Below, in pieces: positions 1 through 8,088 of a DNA stretch of 38,546 nt. A model generated the notes under the pieces. It ran no database searches, was not told the origin of the DNA, and saw only the letters and a program-made list of their open reading frames with translations. Each line of letters begins with the position of its first letter. Positions within the stretch are counted from its first letter, which is position 1. This stretch comes from Lachnospiraceae bacterium (GTDB taxonomy: Bacteria; Bacillota; Clostridia; Lachnospirales; Lachnospiraceae), in NCBI GenBank assembly GCA_030527645.1, contig JAUNAJ010000010.1:48669-87214 (forward strand), in the 5' to 3' direction. A program made the position numbers and the translations under genes.

Positions 1-58
1 TTCTTTTTTTGTTGGGTGGGGGGGTGGGGGGGGGGGTTCCGCGCCCCCCCCCCCCCCC

Positions 59-80
59 CCACCACCGTCCCCTCGTTCCA
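59..80. repeat. Family B hairpin, right arm only, at damaged left edge
   Basis: The bases ACCACCGTCCCC followed by GTTCCA match the right arm of the family B hairpins at 7887, 27608 and 33961. The left arm should lie in 1-58, but this stretch is almost entirely runs of G and then C, which reads like sequencing or assembly failure in a strong hairpin rather than real sequence. No gene is supported in 1-400; a G/C-run reading frame at 9-257 is an artefact. Confidence 0.5.
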
Positions 81-402
81 CCGAACCCGAAAGAACCATC
101 AGAACCATTCGGAATCCCTGTCAAAAACGCTCATGTCGGTCAAAAACGCCCATTCCAATTAATATTATTTTCGAAGAAATCCATGGGTTCTGCCTTGGAT
201 TTCTTTTTCTGTTGCCCAAGAATACAAGTTAATTCGTCAAAGAAAGAAATTAATTAATTCGGTCACGGAAATGTGTGCACGTGCACTCGCCTGAAAAATC
301 AGAAAAAGTAAACAAATTTACAAAATGTATAGATTTGTACTCAAAAACAATCAACCATTTGAAAAAAATGACTTTTTTTTCACAAAATTTTGCGTTTTCC
401 TA

Positions 403-431
403 TTGCATACTCGGAAGAAATTCTATATTAT
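403..431 (+). promoter_or_regulatory. Putative promoter of bcd-etfBA
   Basis: TTGCAT (403-408), a 17-base spacer and TATTAT (426-431) form a sigma-A-like promoter in AT-rich DNA. It would start transcription near 438, giving a leader of about 195 bases before bcd. Upstream, at 319-340, lies a TACAAA/TTTGTA dyad that recurs near the XRE gene. Confidence 0.4.
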
Positions 432-436
432 AAATC

Positions 437-604
437 ATGAGGTCGTACGTAAGCCTTATCAGTGCTGCTCTTCTCAAAATCAGGAGGGCACATCGGATAA
501 AAAATGTGAATCCTGAAGAGGATTCGCAGCAGAACCGGCGGCTGCTGAGCAGCTTTCCAGTGCCGGAACTGCAATTCTCGGACGATCCACATTTTTCAGA
601 ATAA
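437..604 (+). CDS. Small ORF of 55 codons in bcd leader, doubtful
   Basis: An open frame runs from ATG 437 to TAA 602-604, ending 28 bases before bcd. The product would be basic at the N-terminus (SLISAALLKIRRAHR) and acidic at the C-terminus. No ribosome binding site precedes the ATG, and the likely transcription start falls at or just after it, so it may be chance or the remains of a gene. I do not recognise a family. Confidence 0.2.
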   Translation: MRSYVSLISAALLKIRRAHRIKNVNPEEDSQQNRRLLSSFPVPELQFSDDPHFSE

Positions 605-632
605 GTCAGATTATGAAAAAGGAGGCAAAAAC

Positions 633-1769
633 ATGGATTTTGAATTATCCAGGGAACAGAAAATGGTTCAGAAAATGGTACGGGACTTCACAGAGAACGA
701 AGTAAAACCGATCGCTGCTGAGACCGACAGAACCAGCCAGTATCCTGCAGAGACAATCGATAAACTGTTTCGGTATGGCGTAATGGGTATGTGTGTTCCG
801 AAAGAGTACGGTGGAGCAGGAGCAGACGCTGTATCTGCTGCAATCGCTGTTGAGGAGCTGTCCAAATCCTGTGCATCTACAGGTGATATTGTTGCTACAC
901 ACAACGGACTTTGCTGCGCACCGATCATGGAGAATGGTAACGAGGAGCAGAAAGCAAAATACCTTCGCATGCTGACAGAGGGACGCAAAGTAGGTGCTTT
1001 CGCCCTGACAGAGCCAAACGCAGGATCCGATGCTTCTAAGGGAACCTGTACAGCAGTACTTGACGGAGATCATTATGTACTGAACGGTTCCAAGATCTTT
1101 ATCACAAACGGATATGTAGCAAGCGTATTCGTAGTATTTGCTATGACAGATCCTTCCAAGGGAACAAGAGGAATCTCCGCATTTATCGTAGAGGATACAT
1201 TCCCGGGATTCTCTGTAGGAAAACACGAGGAGAAGATGGGTCTTCACGGATCACCGACAGCTGAGATCGTATTCACAGACTGTATCGTTCCGAAGGAGAA
1301 CCTGCTCGGACAGGAAGGCAAGGGCTTCAAGATCGCAATGCAGACTCTGGACGGCGGACGTATCGGTATCGCTGCACAGGCTCTGGGTATTGCTGAGGGT
1401 GCTATGGCTGAGGCTATGGACTTCGCTAAAGCACGTGAGCAGTTCGGACGTCCGATCTCCAAATTCCAGAATACACAGTTCGTATTTGCAGACATGCATA
1501 TGAACATCGAGGCAGGAAGACTTCTGCTGATGAAGGCTGCTCAGATCAAATCTGCAGGCCAGAGAGTAACTCTCGACGCAGCATGTGCAAAACTGTTCTG
1601 CTCCGAGCTGGCTATGAAGACAACCACAAAGTGCGTTCAGATCTGCGGTGGTTACGGATATACCAAGGATTATCCGCTTGAGCGTATGATGAGAGATGCT
1701 AAGATCACTGAGATCTACGAGGGAACATCTGAGATCCAGCGTGTAGTTATTTCCGGCAATATTCTTTAA
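633..1769 (+). CDS. bcd: Butyryl-CoA dehydrogenase (short-chain acyl-CoA dehydrogenase)
   Basis: This FAD enzyme reduces crotonyl-CoA to butyryl-CoA in the cytoplasm. In Clostridia it works with EtfAB, which are encoded next, and the complex can couple the reaction to ferredoxin reduction by electron bifurcation. The 378-residue length is usual for the family. The acyl-CoA dehydrogenase signatures are present: LTEPNAGSD at 125-133 and GGYGYTKDYPLERMMRD at about 339-355. The catalytic-base Glu is at position 363 in IYEGTSEIQR. The start follows AAAGGAGG (618-625). bcd, etfB and etfA are 15 and 17 bases apart and form one operon. The thl, crt and hbd genes that often accompany bcd are not in the window, so a related substrate such as acryloyl-CoA or another enoyl-CoA cannot be excluded. 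Confidence 0.93.
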   Translation: MDFELSREQKMVQKMVRDFTENEVKPIAAETDRTSQYPAETIDKLFRYGVMGMCVPKEYGGAGADAVSAAIAVEELSKSCASTGDIVATHNGLCCAPIMENGNEEQKAKYLRMLTEGRKVGAFALTEPNAGSDASKGTCTAVLDGDHYVLNGSKIFITNGYVASVFVVFAMTDPSKGTRGISAFIVEDTFPGFSVGKHEEKMGLHGSPTAEIVFTDCIVPKENLLGQEGKGFKIAMQTLDGGRIGIAAQALGIAEGAMAEAMDFAKAREQFGRPISKFQNTQFVFADMHMNIEAGRLLLMKAAQIKSAGQRVTLDAACAKLFCSELAMKTTTKCVQICGGYGYTKDYPLERMMRDAKITEIYEGTSEIQRVVISGNIL

Positions 1770-1784
1770 GGAGGAAGATCGAAG

Positions 1785-2585
1785 ATGAAAATCATTGTTT
1801 GTGTAAAACAGGTACCTGATACATCAGGAAAAGTAGCTGTTAATGCAAATGGTACTCTGGACCGTGCATCCATGCAGACTATTACAAACCCCGATGACCT
1901 TAATGCAGTAGAGGCTGCTCTGGCTCTGAAAGACCAGACAGGCGCAGAAGTGATCGTTGTAACAATGGGACCTCCTCCGGCAGAAGGCATGCTCCGCGAG
2001 CTGCTTGCTATGGGTGCTGACAGAGGTGTTCTGGTTTCCGGTCGTGAGTTCGGTGGATCCGATACATACGCTACCTCTCAGATCCTTGCAGCTGCAGTAA
2101 ACAAAATCGGCGTAGATGCTGAGGACATCGTTCTTTGCGGACGTCAGGCTATCGACGGTGATACCGCTCAGGTAGGACCTCAGATCGCTGAGAAACTGGA
2201 TCTGCCTCAGGTTACTTATGTTGCAGGAATCGAGAAAGACGGAAATGCTCTTACAGTAAAACGTGCTCTTGAGGACGGCTACATGACCATCAAGGTTCAG
2301 ACTCCCTGCATGCTTACCTGTATCAAAGAGCTGAACGAGCCTCGTTACATGAACGTTGCTGACATCTACGGCTGCTACGACAAACCGGTAGACGTATTTG
2401 ATTTCAATACTCTGAAGGATGAGCCTCTCATCGATGTAAACAAGATCGGTCTGAAAGGATCTCCGACAAACATTCTTATTTCCTTCACACCTCCTCAGAA
2501 AGGCGCAGGCCAGATGCTTGAGGGATGCGGAAAAGAAACTACTGACAAACTCGCCGGAATCCTGGCTGAGAAACACGTCATCTAA
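1785..2585 (+). CDS. etfB: Electron transfer flavoprotein beta subunit
   Basis: EtfB pairs with EtfA (next gene) to carry electrons to or from the acyl-CoA dehydrogenase encoded just upstream. In clostridial bifurcating EtfAB, the beta subunit holds the FAD that takes electrons from NADH. The 266 residues fit the family. DGDTAQVGPQIAE at 124-136 is the conserved nucleotide-binding stretch. VKRALEDGYMTI at 158-169 followed by QTPCMLT is the ETF beta signature region. An AGGAGG-like site lies just before ATG 1785, 15 bases after bcd. Its position between bcd and etfA argues for a dedicated butyryl-CoA dehydrogenase partner rather than a general ETF. Confidence 0.93.
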   Translation: MKIIVCVKQVPDTSGKVAVNANGTLDRASMQTITNPDDLNAVEAALALKDQTGAEVIVVTMGPPPAEGMLRELLAMGADRGVLVSGREFGGSDTYATSQILAAAVNKIGVDAEDIVLCGRQAIDGDTAQVGPQIAEKLDLPQVTYVAGIEKDGNALTVKRALEDGYMTIKVQTPCMLTCIKELNEPRYMNVADIYGCYDKPVDVFDFNTLKDEPLIDVNKIGLKGSPTNILISFTPPQKGAGQMLEGCGKETTDKLAGILAEKHVI

Positions 2586-2602
2586 GAAGGGAGTAAATTA
2601 CA

Positions 2603-3733
2603 ATGGCTTTTGATAATATGAAGCTTGAAGATTTTAAAGGCGTATGGGTATTCTGTGAGCAGCGTGAGGGAAAACTCATGCCTACAGACCTGGAGCTGAT
2701 CTCTGAAGGTAGAAAACTTGCTGATTCCCTTGAGACAGAGCTCGTAGGAATTCTTCTTGGTGACAAGGTAGAAGGACTTGCAGCTGAGCTTGGCGGATAC
2801 GGTGCTGATAAGGTAATCGTTCTTGACAATCCGGCATACGCTGTTTACACAACAGAGGCTTATACCGATGCAATCTGCCAGATGGTAGAGAAATACAAAC
2901 CGGAGGTATTCCTTGTTGGTGCTTCCAACATCGGACGTGATCTCGGACCTCGCTGTGCAGCTCGTCTTCACACAGGTCTCTGCGCAGACTGTACACACCT
3001 TGATGTAGATACAGCTGTATATCAGGACTTCCTGAAAAACAACTCTGTTCTGGCTGAGGAGAGAATCGCAGGAACAGACAAAGCCCTTGTTATGGGTGAG
3101 AAGAAAGACGTTACAAAAGAGCTGAAGATGACTCGTCCGGCATTCGGCGGCAACCTGATGGCTACCATCATCTGCCCACGTTTCCGTCCATCTATGGCAA
3201 CAGTACGTCCCGGCGTTCTGAAAAAAGGAGAGTACAGCGAGGCTAAGGCAGCAGCTGTTCAGGTAATCAAAGAGGAAGTTGCAGTTGATATGTCTGCAAT
3301 CAAGGCTCAGGTTCTTGAGGTTGTAAAAGAGTCCCGCAAGCTGGTTGACCTTGTTGGTGCAGAGTACATCGTATCCATCGGCCGTGGTATCGCAGCTGAT
3401 GTTGAGAAAGGTATCGCACTGGCTGAGGAGCTGGCAGAGGTTCTTGGCGGCGTTGTCGGCGGATCCCGTGTTGCAATCGATTCCGGCTGGCTGACAGCTG
3501 ATCATCAGGTAGGACAGACAGGTAAGACTGTACATCCGAAGATCTACATCGCTCTTGGTATCTCCGGTGCAATCCAGCACAAAGCTGGTATGCAGGATTC
3601 CGAGCTGATCATCGCTGTAAATAAGGATGCTAACGCTCCGATCTTCGAGATCGCTGACTACGGTATCTGCGGTGACCTGTTCGCAGTAGCTCCGCTGCTG
3701 ACAGAGTCCTTCAAAGAGGCTAAAGCTAAATAA
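2603..3733 (+). CDS. etfA: Electron transfer flavoprotein alpha subunit
   Basis: EtfA is the partner of EtfB, and its C-terminal domain binds the FAD that shuttles electrons to the dehydrogenase. The protein has 376 residues. The N-terminal ETF domain is followed by the C-terminal FAD domain, with GGSRVAIDSGW at about 286-296, GQTGKTVHPKIYIA, then GISGAIQHKAGMQDS from 319 and VNKDANAPIF. These are the standard ETF-alpha signatures. There is no extra ferredoxin domain at the N-terminus, unlike some long EtfA forms. It is the last gene of the operon: a strong terminator follows 22 bases after the stop codon. Gene order bcd-etfB-etfA is the classical clostridial order. Confidence 0.93.
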   Translation: MAFDNMKLEDFKGVWVFCEQREGKLMPTDLELISEGRKLADSLETELVGILLGDKVEGLAAELGGYGADKVIVLDNPAYAVYTTEAYTDAICQMVEKYKPEVFLVGASNIGRDLGPRCAARLHTGLCADCTHLDVDTAVYQDFLKNNSVLAEERIAGTDKALVMGEKKDVTKELKMTRPAFGGNLMATIICPRFRPSMATVRPGVLKKGEYSEAKAAAVQVIKEEVAVDMSAIKAQVLEVVKESRKLVDLVGAEYIVSIGRGIAADVEKGIALAEELAEVLGGVVGGSRVAIDSGWLTADHQVGQTGKTVHPKIYIALGISGAIQHKAGMQDSELIIAVNKDANAPIFEIADYGICGDLFAVAPLLTESFKEAKAK

Positions 3734-3755
3734 TAATCTGAATAAATCTTATTCG

Positions 3756-3802
3756 AAAAAGGAAGACCCGCTGCACTTCGGTGCAGAGGGTCTTCCTTTT
3801 TT
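3756..3802 (+). terminator. Rho-independent terminator of bcd-etfBA
   Basis: AAAAAGGAAGACCC (3756-3769) pairs with GGGTCTTCCTTTTTT (3788-3802). An inner stem CTGCAC/GTGCAG is capped by a TTCG tetraloop. The A-tract on the left would allow termination from either side. Confidence 0.92.
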
Positions 3803-3874
3803 GCGGTGCCGAAGAAAAGATCAAAGAATAAAGAAGAGAAAAAACAGAAATAAGTAGAGATGGAAAGCATATTT

Positions 3875-3886
3875 TGGTAGTATAAT
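3875..3886 (+). promoter_or_regulatory. Extended -10 promoter of the CotH-like gene
   Basis: TGGTAG directly precedes TATAAT (3881-3886), giving an extended -10 element with no convincing -35. The leader would be about 105 bases. The same GGTAGTATA pattern recurs before alaS at 27938-27946. Confidence 0.45.
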
Positions 3887-3992
3887 AGACAGGAAACAAG
3901 TGGACAAAGCTCCACTGAACTGCAATATGAGCAGAAAGCGATCGTGCTGTTCCTGAAAATTGCAGAAAACAGAATATGAGGGAGGGAAAAGA

Positions 3993-6900
3993 ATGAGAAA
4001 CAAGTCAACAGCTGCCGGGAGGTTTATCTCGGCATTCCTTTCAGTGTGTCTGATCCTGACACTTTGTTCGGCAAGTGTATTTGCGGATCCGTCAGGCCAG
4101 TCCGGCACGTCATATGCACAGAGCATTTCATTGGAAGGCACGGACGGAACCGATGAAGCAGCGGCTGAATCTGCTGTCTCTGATACAGCTTCGGGTGAAT
4201 TATCAGGGCAGGGCGCAGCCTCAGAAACAGACAATTCGGGAGAGGTCAATCCCGGAGATTCTGCGGATGAGAACGGATCTGCAGGTTCTTCAGACAACAA
4301 CGGTTATCCGGCAGACGATCCGGGGAATCTCATTGACTCTGCAGATGCTTCGAAAACAGACATTTCTACAGAAGAGAGCAGGCTGGAAGAAGAAGAATTT
4401 GAAGCTGCGGATTCTGCAGAGGAGGAAGACGATGCGGAAGAGGAGGCAGAAGAATTCGAGGAAACAGGCGAATTCGATCTCCTGGTGGTTGATTCCAACG
4501 GTTCCGTGATCAGACCCTGGTACGACAGCTCTTCCAACATCTATTACATGTTCCTGACCAATGCAGTCAGCCTCAACGATCTGGAGCTGCAGGTGGAAGG
4601 GATCCGGATGAAGAAAACCTCAAGAGGCACGCTGGATGAGAAGACCAATATTGTTACAGGTGCATTTTCCTCCAGCGGAGACAGCATTACTCTGACCGAC
4701 AGAAACGGTGTAAAATACAACATAGTGGTCAAACAGTCCGGACTTCCCAGTGTCTCCATCACACTGAACGGAGTTTCACTCAGTACGATCCACGCAAACG
4801 GTAAATCTGAAAAATATAAAAATCAGAGCGTGCTGATTACAGATGCCTCCGGAAATATCAATGTTTCCGAGACAGGTGTTGAATTCAAAGGAAGAGGCAA
4901 CACCACCTGGCATGCATCTCGGAAAAAACCGTACCAGATCAAATTTTCAGGTAAGCAGAGCGTTCTTGGTATGGCCAAGGCAAAAAAATGGGTTCTTCTT
5001 GCAAATTCCTTTGACGATGCAATGCTGAGAAACAAAACAGCCTATTATCTTGGTGACGCACTGGATATGACCTATACACCGGATATGGAATTTGTCGATC
5101 TCTGGATTGACGGTGAGTACCTTGGCACCTATACAATCGGAGAAAAGTGCGAAATTGACTCCAACAGGCTGAATCTCACTGATTCGCTGGGTGCATTGGT
5201 TGAAGTGGATAATGCGTACTATGCAGAAAATGAGTATTACTACCTGAATTCCAGACTGCAATCCTGGTTTTGTCTTTCGGAAGAAGTAGATGAGAGTAAT
5301 TCGCAGGAAACGATCAACAGTTTCCAGAGTAAAACCAGTGCATTCAGCAACTATCTGAAAAGCAAGGATCCGGCAAACTATACACTGACTGAATTGAGCC
5401 GGTATATTGATGTCGATTCATTTGCCAAGTGGTATCTGATTGAGGAATATCTTTTGAACTGCGATTCCTATATTTCCAGCTTTTACTGGTATTCAGACGG
5501 TGCTTCTGATGTTCTGCATCTGGGACCCGTATGGGATTTCGATACCTCTGTCGGCAGTCCTGAGTCGTTTTCCGATACAACCATGATGTACATAAAGAAT
5601 CGCTCAGTAATGTTCAAGAAGCTCATGAGCAGTCCTGCATTTGCAAATTATGTGAAACAGGTATACAGACAGTACAGGGCAGTGTTCAGTTCCCTTCCTG
5701 CAAGGGTAGAGAACTGGGGCAGCTATGTTTCTCTTTCGGCAGATATGAATTATACCCGCTGGGCATGGCTGGGAAAGACTCTGCAGAAGGGTAAGACATT
5801 TGAGAACACTTATGCAGAGGCTGTCTCATATATGAGCAGCTGGCTGAGAAGAAGAGATACAGACTTCGGCATCAGCGTCCCGTCTGTCCCAACCGCACAG
5901 ACCTCTGTATCTGTATCAGCAGCCGGCAAAACCATGACCCTGAAGGCCTCTGATGTGACAGGTACCACCAGCATCAGGGCGGCTGTCTGGAGCCAGACCG
6001 GCGGTCAGGATGATCTCAAGTGGTATACGCTGACAAAGGGATCCGGCGGAACCTACAGTAAGAAGGTCGATCTTACAGCACACGGCTCCTCAGATACCTA
6101 TCATGTACATTTCTACAGCGGCTCCACTCTGCTTGGTGCTCTTTCAGAGCAGGTGACCATGAGCAGCGCAGAACCGGAGGCATCGGCAGAGTACAATGCG
6201 GATACCGGAATCATTACGGTTACAGTAAAAAATGTCAGCGACTATTCAAGTCTCAATACGGCAATCTGGTCAGCACAGGGCGGTCAGGATGACATCAAGT
6301 GGATCAACGCCTCTGTAAAATCAAAGAATGAGGTGTCCTTCACGATGGAGGCCTCTTCACTGAAGCATACCGGAAATGCCTATATCCATGTATATGGAAC
6401 AAGATTCTCTAAACAGAGCTTCCTTACAAGCACGACGGTAACTGTTACAGAATCACAGACACCGGAAATCACTGCGGTTCAGACCGATGGCGGAAGCATT
6501 CTGGATATCAAAGCTGAACATATGGCAGGCTGGACCGATGTAAAAGCCGCAGTCTGGGGACAGGCCGGCGGACAGAATGATATTGTCTGGTACAGCATGA
6601 CCAGAAACAGTGACGGATCCTGGACAGAGTCTGTGAACCTCGGAAATCATAAAGAAACCGGACGGTTCTTTGTCCATGTATATGGAAAGAAATCCGGCAA
6701 ACAGGTATTTGCCGGAGCGGCAGAGGTAACAGTAACGGAGTTTGCGGCACCTGAAATCACAGTGACAACTGTGAAGGAGGGCGAGACACTGAAGGCTGTT
6801 CTGAAGAATGTGCCGAATCTGGACAGCGTGTCCATTGCTGTATGGGGAAACGTTGGCGGACAGAATGATATCAAATGGTACAATGCAAAGCAGCAGTCCA

Positions 6901-7886
6901 ACGGCAGCTGGAGCATAACAGTAAATCTGGAAAATCACCGTGAGATCGGAGCCTATTATTTCCATGCCTACGGTAAAAAATCAGGAAAGCAGACCTTCCA
7001 GGCAGCAGCAGTAGCAAATGTAGCAAGCCTCAGCTGCCCATATCTGGAAAAATGGCTTTCCGATTCCGGAAAAACTCTGAATGTCAGTCTGGAGAATGCA
7101 TCTGCTTACTCAAAGGTTCGCTTCGCAGTCTGGGGTGCAAAGAACGGCCAGAATGATCTGAAGTGGTACAGTGGAACGAAAAATCTGGACGGCAGCTGGT
7201 CTGCCGCGATCAGTCTTGCAGCTCACGGTGAGACCGGTGTGTACAACATTCATACCTATGGAACGAAAAACAAGAAGGATGGACTGGCTGCAGTGTCAAC
7301 TGTAGAAGTGAACTCATTTGGAAAGGTCAGCGTGTCAGCTGCAGACAGAGGAACCCTTGCATTCCAGGCAAAAGCAGAGAACAGTGATGATTACAGCAGC
7401 GTTCGCTTTGCAGTCTGGACCGATGCAGACGGTCAGGATGATCTTCGTTGGTACACAGGCCTGAAATATCCGGACAGCAGTACCCGTGCAACGGTTCTGT
7501 TTTCCGCACACGGAGGAGACGGCACCTACAACATCCATGCTTACGGAACAAAAAACGGCAAGGAAACCATGATCGGAAATTGTACATATAAAAAGACCGG
7601 TCTTCCCGCTTCAGCTGTAACAGCAGAACTGAACAAGAAGGGGACCAAGATCAATATTACAGTAGACAATGCCATTGGCTATACAACTGTAAAAGCTGCC
7701 GTCTGGGGAACGGCAGACGGTCAGAACGATATCAAGTGGTACACTCTTACAAAGAATGAAGAGGGTCTCTATGAAGGCAGTGTCACAATAGCAGATCACG
7801 GGGAAACCGGACAATATAATATCCATGTTTATGGCAGCAGCGGAGGAAAGCAATTCTTCATGTGCGCCGGAACACAAAACGTTTAA
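3993..7886 (+). CDS. Secreted CotH-domain protein with seven GBS Bsp-like repeats
   Basis: The start is ATG 3993, after GAGGGAGGG (3979-3986), giving 1,297 residues; a TTG at 3960 lacks a site. A signal peptide covers residues 1 to about 34 (hydrophobic FISAFLSVCLILTLCSASVFA). Residues about 35-165 are an acidic, Ser/Ala/Glu-rich linker. The CotH domain follows, with GRGNTTW near 299, KWVLLANSFDDAMLRNKT and GPVWDFDTSVGSP near 512-524. CotH proteins are atypical protein kinases of spore coats and secreted proteins, so phosphorylation of surface proteins is possible. From about residue 645 to the end there are seven repeats of 85-95 residues with the core AVW-(x)4-GGQ(D/N)D(I/L)KWY and H-x-(x)GxY-x-(I/V)H-x-YG, matching the GBS Bsp-like family. 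The last repeat ends at the stop. No sortase motif or anchor is visible, so attachment probably depends on the repeats or the linker. A hairpin repeat starts immediately at the stop codon. Confidence 0.88.
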   Translation: MRNKSTAAGRFISAFLSVCLILTLCSASVFADPSGQSGTSYAQSISLEGTDGTDEAAAESAVSDTASGELSGQGAASETDNSGEVNPGDSADENGSAGSSDNNGYPADDPGNLIDSADASKTDISTEESRLEEEEFEAADSAEEEDDAEEEAEEFEETGEFDLLVVDSNGSVIRPWYDSSSNIYYMFLTNAVSLNDLELQVEGIRMKKTSRGTLDEKTNIVTGAFSSSGDSITLTDRNGVKYNIVVKQSGLPSVSITLNGVSLSTIHANGKSEKYKNQSVLITDASGNINVSETGVEFKGRGNTTWHASRKKPYQIKFSGKQSVLGMAKAKKWVLLANSFDDAMLRNKTAYYLGDALDMTYTPDMEFVDLWIDGEYLGTYTIGEKCEIDSNRLNLTDSLGALVEVDNAYYAENEYYYLNSRLQSWFCLSEEVDESNSQETINSFQSKTSAFSNYLKSKDPANYTLTELSRYIDVDSFAKWYLIEEYLLNCDSYISSFYWYSDGASDVLHLGPVWDFDTSVGSPESFSDTTMMYIKNRSVMFKKLMSSPAFANYVKQVYRQYRAVFSSLPARVENWGSYVSLSADMNYTRWAWLGKTLQKGKTFENTYAEAVSYMSSWLRRRDTDFGISVPSVPTAQTSVSVSAAGKTMTLKASDVTGTTSIRAAVWSQTGGQDDLKWYTLTKGSGGTYSKKVDLTAHGSSDTYHVHFYSGSTLLGALSEQVTMSSAEPEASAEYNADTGIITVTVKNVSDYSSLNTAIWSAQGGQDDIKWINASVKSKNEVSFTMEASSLKHTGNAYIHVYGTRFSKQSFLTSTTVTVTESQTPEITAVQTDGGSILDIKAEHMAGWTDVKAAVWGQAGGQNDIVWYSMTRNSDGSWTESVNLGNHKETGRFFVHVYGKKSGKQVFAGAAEVTVTEFAAPEITVTTVKEGETLKAVLKNVPNLDSVSIAVWGNVGGQNDIKWYNAKQQSNGSWSITVNLENHREIGAYYFHAYGKKSGKQTFQAAAVANVASLSCPYLEKWLSDSGKTLNVSLENASAYSKVRFAVWGAKNGQNDLKWYSGTKNLDGSWSAAISLAAHGETGVYNIHTYGTKNKKDGLAAVSTVEVNSFGKVSVSAADRGTLAFQAKAENSDDYSSVRFAVWTDADGQDDLRWYTGLKYPDSSTRATVLFSAHGGDGTYNIHAYGTKNGKETMIGNCTYKKTGLPASAVTAELNKKGTKINITVDNAIGYTTVKAAVWGTADGQNDIKWYTLTKNEEGLYEGSVTIADHGETGQYNIHVYGSSGGKQFFMCAGTQNV

Positions 7887-7950
7887 TGGAACGGGGGGAC
7901 GGTGGCGGTGTTCCGCAATAGCGGAACACCGCCACCGTCCCCCCGTTCCA
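7887..7950. repeat. Family B hairpin, intact copy B1
   Basis: A perfect 30-bp inverted repeat (7887-7916 with 7921-7950) has the loop AATA. It opens with TGGAAC, contains GGGGACGGTGG and ends GTTCCA. It begins on the base after the TAA of the CotH-like gene. There is no T-tract, so it may stabilise the 3' end of the mRNA rather than terminate transcription. Confidence 0.85.
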
Positions 7951-8066
7951 CCTCAGTCGGCGCTCATGCAGGTCCCCCGGACCTGCGCGCCCGGCGCCAG
8001 ATCTCGCGGGTTCGACTAGAATGGACCTGCGTGTCTCGTGTAAAGTCTCACGAGCCCGACTTGAAC
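7951..8066. repeat. Family C dispersed repeat with small hairpins
   Basis: This stretch has GCAGGTCC/GGACCTGC and CTCGTG/CACGAG stems. It also holds a 23-base motif (AGTCTC, A, CGAGC, C, CGACTTGA, AC) at 8044-8066 that recurs at 19562-19584 with three mismatches. A weaker version lies at about 8001-8022. Function unknown; it separates the CotH-like gene from the M14 gene. Confidence 0.5.
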
Positions 8067-8088
8067 AGGAAAGAGAGAATCATCAATC

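Noticed and set aside
9-257. Open frame of 82 codons at the left edge
   Set aside because: Made of Gly and Pro from G/C runs; artefact of poor sequence.
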